A stretch of DNA of 64,000 bases, from contig NZ_FWWU01000003.1 in NCBI RefSeq assembly GCF_900176165.1, positions 124,001 to 188,000 of the forward strand. The letters are read 5' to 3'. Below, piece after piece: positions 48,733 through 57,928 of this stretch (position 1 is its first letter; each line of letters starts with the position of its first letter). The notes below the pieces were generated by a model. That model was not told the origin of the DNA. It ran no database searches and worked only from the letters and a program-made list of their open reading frames with translations. This DNA comes from Deinococcus hopiensis KR-140. Lineage in GTDB: Bacteria; Deinococcota; Deinococci; Deinococcales; Deinococcaceae. Position numbers and translations under genes: made by a program.

Positions 48733-49908
48733 CTCAGTACCTGACAGGTTGATGTAAATGTCGTCTAGGACGTAGAAAAGCCAGAAAAAGGGCGGCAAAT
48801 GGAGGTGTGATCCGTCCCAGTGCCGCCCTTTCGCATGTTGACACGTTCGCCGCGTACCTCAAAGAACGCCTCCCGCATCACCGTTCCGACACCCTCCGTC
48901 GCCTGACGGAGGTCCTGTTCGGCATCCTTCAGGCCGAGTCCACGCTGCACCGTAAGATCGCCGTTCATATCCACCGTGACGCGACGCCGAGCTCCATTCT
49001 CCGCCTAGTCGCTCGGACGTTCCACGAAACGGACCTCACGCCGCAGGACGTCACGGACGTCCTGCTTCCACTGCTCCCGACGGGCAAGCTCACCTTCGTT
49101 CTGGACCGCACGAACTGGAAGTTGGGTCAGCGCGACCTCAATCTCCTGGTGCTAGGCGTTGCCCTCGGGGATGTGGTCCTCCCCCTCATGTGGAAGGTGT
49201 TGCCGCACGGCGGTAACAGTGACATGCGGGTCCGGATGCTCCTGGTCGGTCTGCTTCTGAAGCGTCTTCCCGCTCGACGTTGGGCGGTCCTGATCGCCGA
49301 CCGGGAGTTCGTCGGGCAGGAGTGGTTCAGTTTTTTGCGAGCGAGGCAGATCAAGCGATGTATCCGTATCCGGGAAAACACTGTATTGGACGAAGATCCT
49401 GCACGCCACTACTTCCAGAATCTCAAGCCGGGAGAGGTTCGTGAACTGCTCGAACGGGTCTGGGTGTACGGCAGTTGGATGCGCGTAGTGGCGACGCTCT
49501 CCCCACAGGGAGAGCGCCTCCTCGTCGCCTCGGATTTGTCCCTCTGGAACACACTGACGACCTATCGTTTGAGGTGGGGCATCGAATGTGCGTTCTCAGC
49601 CATGAAAACTCGGGGTTTGAACCTCGAGCAGACCCACATGACCCAGCCAGATCGCCTCTCCCGCCTCTTTGGGCTGCTCAGCTTGGCACTGGCCTGGATG
49701 GTCCGCGTTGGGGCATGGCGGGCGGGGCAGCAGCCTATATCTACCAAGAAGCATGCTCGCCCGGCGATCAGCCGGGCGAGCTACGGGCGGGAACTCCTGT
49801 GCCCTGCCCTTCGGTGGGGAAAAACCACGTTCTACACGTACCTTGACCTGCTTAAGTCCCCTTTTCCCGCTCCTGAACGGCAAAAAACCTAACATGTCAG
49901 GTACTGAG
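48733..49908. mobile_element. IS4-family element, 1176 bp, nested in IS5
   Basis: Terminal repeats CTCAGTACCTGACA (left) and TGTCAGGTACTGAG (right). The 9-bp target duplication CGGGTGGAG is exact on both sides (48724-48732 and 49909-49917). One transposase gene fills the element. The clean duplication and intact ends suggest a recent event. Confidence 0.95.
48807..49892 (+). CDS. IS4-family transposase
   Basis: 361 residues; GTG start at 48807, or ATG at 48837 (LTRSPRT-type variants cannot be excluded). DDE residues lie in FVLDRTNWKLG (Asp 1), VLIADREFVGQEWFSFL (Asp 2) and YRLRWGIECAFSAMKTRGLNLEQTHM (the Y-R-E-K signature with Glu). The frame is intact and the flanking repeats are perfect, so it may be active. 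It is encoded opposite to the IS5 gene it splits. Confidence 0.93.
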   Translation: MIRPSAALSHVDTFAAYLKERLPHHRSDTLRRLTEVLFGILQAESTLHRKIAVHIHRDATPSSILRLVARTFHETDLTPQDVTDVLLPLLPTGKLTFVLDRTNWKLGQRDLNLLVLGVALGDVVLPLMWKVLPHGGNSDMRVRMLLVGLLLKRLPARRWAVLIADREFVGQEWFSFLRARQIKRCIRIRENTVLDEDPARHYFQNLKPGEVRELLERVWVYGSWMRVVATLSPQGERLLVASDLSLWNTLTTYRLRWGIECAFSAMKTRGLNLEQTHMTQPDRLSRLFGLLSLALAWMVRVGAWRAGQQPISTKKHARPAISRASYGRELLCPALRWGKTTFYTYLDLLKSPFPAPERQKT

Positions 49909-50003
49909 CGGGTGGAGGTAACAAGGGAGCGAGGATGGACCATTGCTCGTCTGTCAGTCGCACCTTTTTAGCGTGCCACACGGTCCTCAGCCAAAACAGT
50001 GAC

Positions 50004-50342
50004 CTATTTCCGGATGACCTGTAGTAGGTTTTTTTCATACACAATACCCATCTCATGACACCAAGCTATAAAATCAGTATCATTTGAAGAAAACAAACCT
50101 TGTAAGTCCAGAACTTCAGATACTTGAAATCTATCATCTACCGTTACGCTAGATTCAATCCAAGTTGGCCCTTTCGAATCCATGAATAAGCATAAGTTTC
50201 GATCATGCACTTGGTACGCACCATACTCTTCTGGTGGATACACAGTGTAATCACCAGGATACAAAGTCCTAATCTCATCAAGACTTGTTGCTCTGTGAAC
50301 CCTACAATCGTTTGTCAAGAAGTCCGATAGTTTTAGCTTCAT
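50004..50342 (-). CDS. Small immunity-like hypothetical protein, C-terminus replaced by IS5
   Basis: 112 residues, ATG at 50342 preceded by GGAGTGAGGA. The chain (LSDFLTNDCRVHRATSLDEI, YTVYPPEEYGAYQV, NLCLFMDSKGPTWIESSVTVDDRF, FIAWCHEMGIVYEKN) has the Asp/Glu-rich, Trp-Tyr-rich look of polymorphic-toxin immunity proteins. The last six or so residues (after YEKNLL) come from the IS5 end, because the insertion point lies at 50022. The original C-terminus is lost, so activity is uncertain. It is AT-rich against its GC-rich neighbours. Confidence 0.6.
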   Translation of the reverse strand: MKLKLSDFLTNDCRVHRATSLDEIRTLYPGDYTVYPPEEYGAYQVHDRNLCLFMDSKGPTWIESSVTVDDRFQVSEVLDLQGLFSSNDTDFIAWCHEMGIVYEKNLLQVIRK

Positions 50343-50464
50343 TCCTCACTCCATTCTATCTCCCAGAAATTATTGAGTCGTGCCCTTCGAGATATGCCGC
50401 CTTCCCAACCGAGAGGGTGGGCTGTGTGCTGTGCCGGTACGGCCACAGCTCCCCTCTCGGCTCT

Positions 50465-51533
50465 TATTGATCTCGGCTGAAGTTTAGGACGGAAGGTAGC
50501 TGTGGAGGAGGCGAGCAGGGAGTCGGACATACCGGACGCGCGCCCATCTAACCTTGAGGCGCGCCTTCAATTCCTTCAGTGTCCGTGCACAGAAGTTCCC
50601 CAGGACGTTGCGCTTGACATAGGCCCACACCAGTTCAATGGGATTGAGTTCCGGAGCGTACGGCGGGAGATATTGCAGAGACAGCCGTGCTTCACCTGTT
50701 GCGAAGGCCGTGACGGCCTTCGATTTGTGGATGCCGGCGTTGTCGAGGACGACCATGACCTCTCCTGGAACGTGCGTCAACACGTGCTGCAGGAAGCGAA
50801 TCACGTCCGGACTCTTGAACGCGCCGTGTTGCGTGTGTTGCAGGAACTGGCCGGCAGTGGTGAGTGCACCGATAGTCGACACCTTGTCCCAGCTGGCTTT
50901 GCCATACACCACGGGCGTGTGGCCGCGCAGCGCCCAGGTGTGCTTCACCGTGCCTTTCAGGCTGAACCCCACCTCATCCAGGAAGACCAGGGTCGCTCCC
51001 GCCGTTACTTTTTTTTGATCTCGGGCAGGACGGTCTGAATCCAGGTGGCCACCGCTTCGGGATTCTGTTCCAGCGCGCGTTGATCGGGCTTCTGGCGGGA
51101 GAAGCCCAACTGGTGCAGGATTCTCCGCACGTGGTCGCGATGATGCCAGATGTCGAAGTGACGACCGATGACCTCCCGGACGCGCGGGGTCGTCCAGCTC
51201 GCGTCGGGGAAGCCATGCACCTGTGCGCCTTCGTTGAGCAGTCGCTTCAGGGTCTCTCGCTGCTCTCCGGAGAGTGCTGGCACTCTCCCCGTGGTGATGG
51301 TGGCCTGCAGTGCACCTGGACCCTGGTGCCGCAGGAGGTGCCTCCAGGTGCGCAGAGTACTCATGGAGACACCCAGAAGCTCCGCGAGTTCCTTGCTGCT
51401 GTATTGCCCAGTTTCGAGCAGCTTGAGGAAGTGCAGTCGACGTTCTTCAAGTTGAGCTCGCGTCAGGCGCGAGGGCAGCCAACGGTCCGTCATCCACCCA
51501 TTCTAACGTCCGCAACTTCAGCCGGTATCAATA
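50465..51533. mobile_element. IS630-family element with frameshifting transposase
   Basis: Left end TATTGATCTCGGCTGAAGTT and right end (inverted) TATTGATACCGGCTGAAGTT match at 18 of 20 positions, with TA at each border. The element is about 1.07 kb. It holds two overlapping transposase frames on the minus strand. Its ends are shared with the MITE at 33247-33359. Confidence 0.88.
50484..51493 (-). CDS. IS630 transposase (orfA + orfB, programmed frameshift)
   Basis: OrfA (51005-51493, 162 residues) has the HTH: YSSKELAELLGVSMSTLRTWRHLL, SWTTPRVREVIGRHF. OrfB (50484-50972 and upstream in frame) has the catalytic end: KVSTIGALTTAGQFL, MVVLDNAGIHKSKAV (Asp 2) and LQYLPPYAPELNPIELVWAYVKR (Glu). 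The frames join at a run of eight A on the minus strand (51009-51016), a usual slippery site in this family. Slippage would give a full 335-residue transposase. Asp 1 lies in the join region (VFLDEVGFSL). Confidence 0.88.
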
Positions 51534-51636
51534 ACCGCTTGACGACCAACACAATTGCTGAGTAGTCACCTATAAAGGTAAGCTATGCGGTGGCAATTTG
51601 CCATCTTTTCGAGTCAATATGGTGGCAGGAGGGTGT

Positions 51637-51960
51637 ATGCCGACCAAAGCCTTGTCCCGTGTTCAAGCCCTGATTCAAGGCGTCCTCGAAGAGCGCGCCG
51701 CCCGTGGTCTGGGGAATGAACTCCCCGAAACCAAAGTGACCCTGCGATTGAATGCCGCCGACGCCTTCTGGCTTTCTCAACTCGCCGAGTTGATGGACGC
51801 CAGCCGCACCCGTGCCGCCTCGCAACTGCTGTCCGCCGCTGTCCGCGACGCGGCCCACGCTGCCGGGCTTCCTACCGAAGGGGAGGCGTTCAAGACTCAA
51901 TTGAAAGCCTTCCTCGACGCCGAACTCCCTCAGGAGACCCCGCCGATTCACGATAACTGA
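51637..51960 (+). CDS. Small RHH-like hypothetical protein
   Basis: 107 residues, ATG at 51637 with GGAGGG before it. ETKVTLRLNAADAFWLSQLAELMDASRTRAASQLLSAAVRDAA reads like a ribbon-helix-helix unit (strand, helix, helix). If so it would be a DNA-binding regulator. It is the first gene of a rightward run including the antiporter; the gap to the next ORF is 14 bp. It could regulate that run, but the fold call is tentative. Confidence 0.65.
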   Translation: MPTKALSRVQALIQGVLEERAARGLGNELPETKVTLRLNAADAFWLSQLAELMDASRTRAASQLLSAAVRDAAHAAGLPTEGEAFKTQLKAFLDAELPQETPPIHDN

Positions 51961-51974
51961 CCTCAGGAGGTTCC

Positions 51975-52064
51975 ATGCTCTACTCCGCGCCCGACCTGAT
52001 TTTCTTTCCTAACCTCCCCTGGCCTGGACCAGGTTTGCCGCTGTATCGGAAAGGTCCGGGATGA
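51975..52064 (+). CDS. 29-residue ORF coupled to the antiporter
   Basis: ATG at 51975 with a perfect AGGAGG a few bases before, encoding MLYSAPDLIFFPNLP and a Pro-Gly-rich end. Its stop overlaps the antiporter start (ATGA at 52061-52064). The antiporter has no good ribosome site of its own, so translation is probably coupled through this ORF. Pro-rich leaders can stall ribosomes. Too short to recognise. Confidence 0.6.
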   Translation: MLYSAPDLIFFPNLPWPGPGLPLYRKGPG

Positions 52065-53542
52065 ACCACGCCAACCCCATTGACCTACCCATCCTGATCG
52101 TCTCGGCCCTGCTGCTGCTGGGCCTACTCGCCAGCAAAGTCGGTGGTCGTCTCGGGGTCCCTGGACTGGTGCTGTTCCTCGTCATCGGAATGCTGGCGGG
52201 CAGTGAGGGTCCCGGCGGGATTGAATTCGAGAACTACGGCCTCACCCAAGCGGTGGGCATCATCACCCTCGCCTTCATCTTGTACTCCGGGGGGCTGGAG
52301 ACGAACTGGAAGCACACCCGCCCCGCCCTACGCGGCGGCCTGGCCCTTGCTACCCTGGGCGTGCTGCTTACCACTTCGCTGGTCGCCGCCGTAGCCCACG
52401 TGTTGCTCGATCTGCCCTGGCTGACAAGCTTCCTGTTGGGGGCGGTGGTCTCCAGCACGGACGCCAGCGCAGTCTTCTCGGTGCTCAAGGAGCGCGCTTT
52501 GGGCCTGAAGGGCCAGATCAAGCCCCTGTTGGAGTTCGAGTCCGGCGTAAACGACCCAATGGCGATCTTCCTCGTCATCGGGCTCACGTCCCTGATCGGG
52601 CATCCGGAGACTCCGTGGTCGGAGATGCTGCTGCTGTTCGTCAAACAGATGCTGTTGGGAGCCGCCTTCGGAGCGGGCCTGGGCTGGTTGGCGGTGCGGA
52701 GCTTCAACCGGATTGATCTCCCCTCCGAGGGGCTCTACACCGTCCTGTCCGTCGCGTTGGTCGGCCTGGTTTATGCCGTGACGGCGCTGGTGGGCGGCAG
52801 CGGCTTTCTGGCGGTGTACATCGCGGGTGTGGTCCTCGGGAACAGTACTTTCGTTCACAAGCGCTCCCTGCGCCACTGGCATGAGGGACTCACCTACCTG
52901 CTGGAGATCGGGATGTTCCTGCTCCTGGGGCTGCTGGTCTTTCCTTCCCAAGTGGTGGGGATCGCCGGTCCGGCCCTCTTGATTTCGCTGTTCCTGATGT
53001 TCGTGGCCCGCCCGGTCGCGGTCTTCGTGAGCCTGGCTCTGACCCGGATGCCGGTCCAGCACCGGGGCATGGTCGCCTGGGTAGGGCTGCGTGGCGCGGT
53101 CCCGATCATCCTGGCAACCTTTCCGCTGTTGGAGCATCTGCCAGGCTCGCAGACGATCTTCAACGTGGCGTTCTTCATCATGTTGACCAGCCTGTTGATT
53201 CAGGGCACCACCCTGCCGTCGGTCGCGCGCTGGCTGAGGGTGGAGGAGCAGGCTTCCGGCCCAAACACCCAGCGCCTGCTGTTCACGCCGACCGGGGCGG
53301 GTAAGAACGACTTGGTGGAGGTGGTGGTGCCGCCACAGTCCCGGGTGGTGGGTCAGCGCATTGTCGACTTGCGCTTTCCGGCCGAAGCGCTGATCCTGCT
53401 AATCCACCGGGCAGGGGAGTACATCGTGCCGAATGGCTCGACGATCATCCAGGCGGGAGATGAACTGCAAGTGCTGGGGAGTCGCGAATTCTTCGATGAG
53501 GTCCGGTCCCGAATTGAACAGCAGGGCGCTCAATCTGCCTGA
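52061..53542 (+). CDS. CPA1-family K+(Na+)/H+ antiporter with RCK_C domain
   Basis: 493 residues. About 12-13 membrane helices start at ILIVSALLLLGLLASKV. Key antiporter blocks are FILYSGGLET, GAVVSSTDASAVFSVL (the T-D-A unwound helix), LEFESGVNDPMAIFLVIGL (the Asp-bearing ND pair of CPA1 exchangers) and VAWVGLRGAVPIILA. Residues 415-485 form a TrkA-C/RCK_C domain (VVVPPQSRVVGQRIVDLRFP, GDELQVLGSREFFDEV), which senses a small ligand. This plan is that of NhaP2/CvrA potassium-proton antiporters. It exports K+ in exchange for protons. Confidence 0.92.
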   Translation: MNHANPIDLPILIVSALLLLGLLASKVGGRLGVPGLVLFLVIGMLAGSEGPGGIEFENYGLTQAVGIITLAFILYSGGLETNWKHTRPALRGGLALATLGVLLTTSLVAAVAHVLLDLPWLTSFLLGAVVSSTDASAVFSVLKERALGLKGQIKPLLEFESGVNDPMAIFLVIGLTSLIGHPETPWSEMLLLFVKQMLLGAAFGAGLGWLAVRSFNRIDLPSEGLYTVLSVALVGLVYAVTALVGGSGFLAVYIAGVVLGNSTFVHKRSLRHWHEGLTYLLEIGMFLLLGLLVFPSQVVGIAGPALLISLFLMFVARPVAVFVSLALTRMPVQHRGMVAWVGLRGAVPIILATFPLLEHLPGSQTIFNVAFFIMLTSLLIQGTTLPSVARWLRVEEQASGPNTQRLLFTPTGAGKNDLVEVVVPPQSRVVGQRIVDLRFPAEALILLIHRAGEYIVPNGSTIIQAGDELQVLGSREFFDEVRSRIEQQGAQSA

Positions 53543-53645
53543 TGGACTCCCTGGGCCTGATGACTCCCGGCTGCATCTCAGCCCGGAGTATCTTTTTCTA
53601 CGGGTGTACATTAGACCTCTTGCGAAAGTCCTGGGCTAAGGTGGG

Positions 53646-53945
53646 AGTGTGGAGCGAGACCGTCTGACACGCACGCCAGGGATGAGTCGCAAGCAATTTC
53701 GTTGACGCACCGGGGTCTACCCGGAGACCTTAGCCGAGATGGAAGAGGTGCTGACGCGACGCGCAGGAAGGAAGAAGTCTGGCCGCCACGCTGAATGCGG
53801 CGTGGCGGAACAACTGCTGCTGACGCTGGAGTTATGGCGCGAGTACCGGACCTTCGCGCACTCGGGTGACGACTGGGGCGTGCATGAGACCACCGTGCGA
53901 TGCACGGTGGAACGCGTGGGCGAGTCACCTGGACCACACGCACCT
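53646..53945 (+). pseudogene. N-terminal remnant of an IS5-type transposase
   Basis: Reading RDRLTRTPGMSRKQFR, stop, then TGVYPETLAEMEEVL, LLLTLELWREYRTFAHSGDDWGVHETTVRCTVERV. This is the HTH region of IS5 (HARBI-like) transposases: TGV...TF..M, then LREYRT...I...YGVSEST. The catalytic part is gone. The sequence GACCTCTTGCGAAAGTC at 53611-53627 may be the left end of the element. Confidence 0.75.
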
Positions 53946-54530
53946 GGACGGGACACTTTAAGGCTGGCAGATCACCATGCCTTGGGCAGCTCGGAGTGTG
54001 ACTTCACAGCTGCGGGTATTGTCATCCGACTTCAAAGTGGCCGGAGTATCGTCGGGAACCCGAGCAATCAGCCCATTGCCCTGGTCGTCGAGAATAGATT
54101 AGATCGGCGACACGCAGCCTCCCATAAGCTGCAGGTTCACCAAGTTTCCAGAAGAACTGCACGTGGGGGGTCCCCTTTCAGCTCGGAATGCACCACCAGC
54201 CGCGTCCAAGACCAGGGAATGAGTGCAGAAGTCACGCTTGACCCAGCCACGGGGTTTTCAAAACTCTCACCTTTCCTGCCCAATATTTGGACACATCAGT
54301 ATCAACAACGGTCCGTCCAGGCATGGTGCTACAAGGACGTCATGGATACCTCTTGGCGAACGACCCGTGTGGAAACAGGGCAAGTGCGCATGTCGTACAG
54401 CACCACCAACTGGGGCAGTCTGACGTTGCGCGTGGGTTCGAGCGAAGGCGTCGAGGCTACGACGCTCCAGCAGTGGCGGGAACAGACAGGAGCGGAGGTC
54501 ACTGAAACCTATCCCCTCAGCATGCGCTGA
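53946..54530 (+). other. Hypothetical fragment with open frame, origin unknown
   Basis: The frame of the transposase remnant stays open to 54530. From the ATG at 54219 (SAEVTLDPATGFSKLSPFLP, then QAWCYKDVMDTSWRTTR, VRMSYSTTNWGSLTLRVGSSEG) it reads like the C-terminus of a beta-rich protein. There is no ribosome site. It may be the tail of a gene truncated by the transposon. Between 54531 and 54707 nothing is recognisable. Confidence 0.3.
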
Positions 54531-54707
54531 GTCCCTGTCCTGGAAAGGCAAGAGCAGCGTGTTTGTGTCTGGATACTTCCGGTGTTGCTAAGTCAGCGTG
54601 GGCGCGCTTCGATTCCTATAAAACGAGTTGGCGTGATGCCGCATCATCGTCGGGCCTTGGGGAGGGTGGAGACGCCTTGGTCAGATCGAATGCCAGATGG
54701 TCCAGCC

Positions 54708-55700
54708 TAGAGTATTTGACATAATAAGAGGATGAAGAAGCGGGTAGGGGCACGCGGGTACAGCGTCGATCTTCGAGAACGGATTGTCGCAGCGGCGCTG
54801 AAGGAGAAGGACCATCAGCGGGTGGCCGAAACGTTCGGGGTGGATGTGCGAACCGTTGGGTTGTATCTGAAGAAACACGAGGCGGGCACCTTGACGCACG
54901 TCAAGCGTCCAACAGGGCGTCGCCCACGGGTGCAGAGCGAGCATGAGCAAGTCCTCCTCCAGCAACTGGAGGAGGACTTGGATGCCACACTCGAAGAACA
55001 TGCCCGCAAGTTGGAAGCCGCGACGGGACTGAAGATTAGCTACCGAACGGTAGACCGAATCTTCCGTCGGCATGGCATCACCTACAAAAAAAACGCGGGT
55101 CGCGTGCGAACAGAAGGAGGAACTGCGTCAGCAGTTCCTGAACGACCTGAAGCCTTACCTCCAGACCCCAGCCCGTCTGGTCTTTCTTGACGAGAGCGGC
55201 TTCCACACTGCCATGACTCGAGGATATGGTCGCGCGCACCGGACACGGCGTGCGCTCGCTTCCGTGCCCCGAAACTGGGGACGGAACCAAACGCTCGTCT
55301 GCGCGCTGCAGGTGAGTGGTCCCTTCGCTCCCCTGATCCTGGACGGTGCAGTCAACGGCGTGAGTTTCGAGTGGTACGTGCAAAACATTCTGTGCCCTGC
55401 ACTGACCCCAGGACAGGTCGTGGTGCTCGACAACCTCTCGGCACATCACCGTGCGTCCGTTCGGACGCACATCGAAGCCCGCGGTTGTATGGTCCTGTTT
55501 CTGCCTCCCTACAGTCCCGATTTCAACCCGATTGAAGGCATGTTCTCTAAAGTCAAAGCCCTCGTCCGCGCAGGTGAATGGCGAGACCGGACCGCTCTGC
55601 TACAGGGGATTGGGGACGCTCTGAACGCCGTTTCGGTACGAGACGTTTTCGGCTGGTTCACCCACGCCTTCCCAGACATCTTCTTATGTCAAATGCTCTA
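54708..55700. mobile_element. IS630-family element (second type)
   Basis: Left end TAGAGTATTTGACATAA and right end TTATGTCAAATGCTCTA are inverted repeats with one substitution, bordered by TA. Size about 993 bp. These ends differ from those of the 50465-51533 element, so it is a separate IS630 lineage. It inserted 18 bp before a lipoprotein start. Confidence 0.88.
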
Positions 55701-55701
55701 G
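54732..55701 (+). CDS. IS630 transposase with A8 frameshift site
   Basis: OrfA starts at the ATG at 54732 (KKRVGARGYSVDLRERIVAAAL; HTH VAETFGVDVRTVGLYLKKHE). The second frame, joined at eight A (55086-55093), has LVFLDESGFHTAMTRGYGRA (Asp 1), VVVLDNLSAHH (Asp 2) and LPPYSPDFNPIEGMFSKVK (Glu). All three catalytic residues are present. Programmed -1 or +1 slippage at the A-run would give about a 322-residue transposase. Its stop (TAG) overlaps the right end of the element. Confidence 0.9.
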
Positions 55702-55717
55702 GCGTACGCGACGGGCC

Positions 55718-56185
55718 ATGAAGTTGTTCCTGGCTCTCGTTATCGTGGCGCTGCTTGCCCTCGGCTTGACCGGCTGCGTGAACAGCTCTTCTTCACCTTT
55801 TTCTCCGCCTGGTACCAACAGTGGTGGGGTCAATGGCAGCATGGTTGAGCTCGCTGTGCCGCAGGGAACCACCCGCACGGGCACGGTTACCATCAACTAC
55901 GGTCCGGTACCCACGGGCACGCCGCTGATCTGGAGCAAATCCAACGAAGCCGCGGCCCAGAACCCTGATCCCAACGTCATCTTCGTCTCCCCCGAAGGCA
56001 TCACCTACACCGTTCCAGCACGGACCTTTACCACCGGCCCTTCCCACACCACCACCGTGAACGTGATGGTGCCCTCCACTGTTGCCGCTGGCATGCGCTC
56101 CACGGTCATTCTGGACCTGACGCGCACCGACGTGCCTGCAGTCCCCCGACCTGTCGCTTTCGTCATCACCGTGACGGGCTCCTAA
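55718..56185 (+). CDS. Small lipoprotein, regulatory region displaced by IS630
   Basis: 155 residues. The signal peptide ALVIVALLALGLTGCVN has the lipobox LTGC (Cys 20). A Ser-rich linker and one beta-sandwich domain follow (VELAVPQGTTRTGTVTINYG, TTTVNVMVPSTVAAG, FVITVTGS). No ribosome site lies before the ATG; the IS630 end is 18 bp upstream and probably replaced the native leader. Function unknown. Confidence 0.65.
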   Translation: MKLFLALVIVALLALGLTGCVNSSSSPFSPPGTNSGGVNGSMVELAVPQGTTRTGTVTINYGPVPTGTPLIWSKSNEAAAQNPDPNVIFVSPEGITYTVPARTFTTGPSHTTTVNVMVPSTVAAGMRSTVILDLTRTDVPAVPRPVAFVITVTGS

Positions 56186-56206
56186 AGCATTTGTCATAAT
56201 AATAGC

Positions 56207-56644
56207 ATGATTCCTGCAGGGAAGACGCCTGCGGACTACAAGCGGGTCACGACCACCAACGCCAGAATTGGGACGTTGGAGAGCAGACAGGCGTACCGCG
56301 CCGCCTTTATGAGAGGCTGCCGTTGTGTCGTGCCCCTGTCGGCGTTCTACGAGCCGGACGGCACCCACACTGCCAAGAAGGGCGAGCGTAAACGGTGGCA
56401 CCGCCTGACACGTCCGTATGGACTGCCCCTCCTCGCTGCTGGCCGCTGGGAACTCACCCAGACCGATGACGGTCCATTGGAAACCGTGACGGTGGTGACG
56501 CGAGATCCGGTGCCGGGCCTTGAAGGGGTGCATGACCGGATGCCCGCCCTCCTCATGACCGAGGACCTGCAGACCTGGCTGCACGGCCATGCGCAAGAGG
56601 CCCGGGAGGTTGCGATGACGAGCTGGCCGACGGGCTTTCTTTAG
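56207..56644 (+). CDS. SRAP (YedK/HMCES) family protein lacking its N-terminus
   Basis: 145 residues. TTTNARIGTLESRQAYRAAFMRGCRCVVPLSAFYEPDG corresponds to the N.RAET....F......RCL.P..GFYEW block of SRAP proteins, with its catalytic Glu. VVTRDPVPGLEGVHDRMPALL holds the catalytic His. The family normally starts with MCGR, where Cys2 forms the crosslink to abasic DNA. Here the ATG at 56207 falls about 60 residues later, so Cys2 is absent. It is probably a truncated gene. TAATAATAG just before the start could serve as a -10. Confidence 0.75.
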   Translation: MIPAGKTPADYKRVTTTNARIGTLESRQAYRAAFMRGCRCVVPLSAFYEPDGTHTAKKGERKRWHRLTRPYGLPLLAAGRWELTQTDDGPLETVTVVTRDPVPGLEGVHDRMPALLMTEDLQTWLHGHAQEAREVAMTSWPTGFL

Positions 56645-56810
56645 TGGACGACCTCCTGAGCCATAAGTCAGGGACGGAGTAGCTCTATTGTGACTTCTCA
56701 GCACAACAATGGTTTTGCCACGGGTGTGCTCAGCGCCCCTTGCCTACCCTGACCACACCCGTGGCCGTCCATTCACCTATCGAGCGCACGGTTGGATGGG
56801 AGGTGGGCGA

Positions 56811-56847
56811 GGGGCGGAACCGGGAAGTTGTTTCCCAGTTCCGCCCC
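56811..56847. other. Large hairpin after the RCC1 remnant
   Basis: GGGGCGGAAC (56811-56820) pairs with GTTCCGCCCC (56838-56847), and the inner GGGAA with TTCCC extends it to about 15 bp. There is no T-run in either direction. It lies just downstream of the minus-strand RCC1 remnant and may be its Rho-assisted end. Confidence 0.5.
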
Positions 56848-56880
56848 TGCCTGTTCGCCGCTTCTCGTGCCCGGTGAGGG

Positions 56881-57346
56881 TCAGGGGGTGGGCTGGGCCA
56901 CACCGGAGATGGAGACGGCGACCGGCGTGGTGCTGATGTTGGTGGTTCCGTTGCCCAGTTGTCCAACGATGTTAAAGCCCCAGGCCTGGACCGTCCCGTC
57001 GGCCTTCAGGGCCAAGCTGTGATTGCTCCCGGCCTGGAGGCTGACCACATCCGTGAGGCCGGAGACGGTGACCGGCGTGCTGCGGTTGGTGATGGTTCCG
57101 TTGCCCAGTTGCCCGGAACTGTTGGAGCCCTATGCCCGCACGGTTCCGTCCGCTTGCAGCGCCAGGCTGTGGGAGGTGCCCCCGCGAGGCTGACCACGTT
57201 CGTGAGGCCGGAAACGGTGACGGGCGTGCTGCGGCTGGTGGTGGTGCCGTCGCCCAGTTGTCCGGTGCGGTTGTCGCCCCAGGCCCGCACCGTGCCGTCT
57301 GTCTTCAAGGCCAGGCTGTGGCCCCCTCCCCCGGCGATACTGGCTG
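56881..57346 (-). pseudogene. RCC1-repeat protein gene remnant
   Basis: Three RCC1-type beta-propeller repeats are readable in changing frames: GGGGHSLALKTDGTVRAWG, NRTGQLGDGTTTSRSTPVTV, then HSLALQADGTVRA, GQLGNGTITNRSTPVTV, and HSLALKADGTVQAWG. Seven repeats would be needed for a full propeller. The 5' side is cut by the IS66 fragment at about 57346. RCC1-like secreted proteins are common in Deinococcus. Confidence 0.75.
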
Positions 57347-57856
57347 GTGGGGCGGAATCTGGACGATGATGCCTGGCTTTCGTACTTCCAACTCTGTGCC
57401 CGACATGCCCTGTGTAACACGCACCTGCTCCGGGAGTTACGCTTCCTCCACGAACAGCTGGAACAAGGCTGGGCTGGGGAACTGCGGACCGCACTCCAAG
57501 GTGTCTGCCATCAACACAAGGCGGCCACTCTCACTCCAGCGGAGAAAGCCGCGTTCCTGGTTCGCTTTGATGCACTCGTGGAAGCGGGGTTGGTTTCCAA
57601 CCCCGCAGCGGAGCCGGTTCCGAAGCAGCGGGGACGGATGAAGCAGTCCCCGGGGCGTAACCTTGCGCTTCGTTGTCAGAAGCACCGAGACAAGGTGTTA
57701 CGCTTTCTCCTCGAGGAAGGTGTCCCATTTGACAACAATCAAGCCGGCCTTCAGGTACTTGCGGCCCAGCTGGCGCGGATCGACACGGATCGGCAGGAGT
57801 GGTCAGAGCTGCACAATCCGGCAGCGCTGCTCACGGCCCGCTGTCGGCCCGCGTGA
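57347..57856 (+). pseudogene. IS66-family transposase C-terminal fragment
   Basis: CARHALCNTHLLRELRFLHEQLEQGW corresponds to the IS66 CNAHLLREL block. KQSPGRNLALRCQKHRDKVLRFLLEEGVPFDNNQAG corresponds to K..P..NL..RL..H...VL.F..D..VPFDNNQAER. The N-terminal half with the first catalytic Asp is absent and the ending drifts after FDNNQ. The fragment truncated the RCC1 gene. Confidence 0.85.
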
Positions 57857-57928
57857 CCTTCGGCGCAAAAAACGCACCGAAGGCCCCACAGTCCTCCACC
57901 GGCCTTGAAGCGAAGGGACCAAGTTAGA

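Noticed and set aside
50404..50464. CCGAGAGGG...CCCTCTCGG hairpin considered as a tRNA or riboswitch
   Set aside because: No cloverleaf arms, anticodon loop or CCA-type end; it borders the IS630 element and is probably a chance or IS-linked hairpin.
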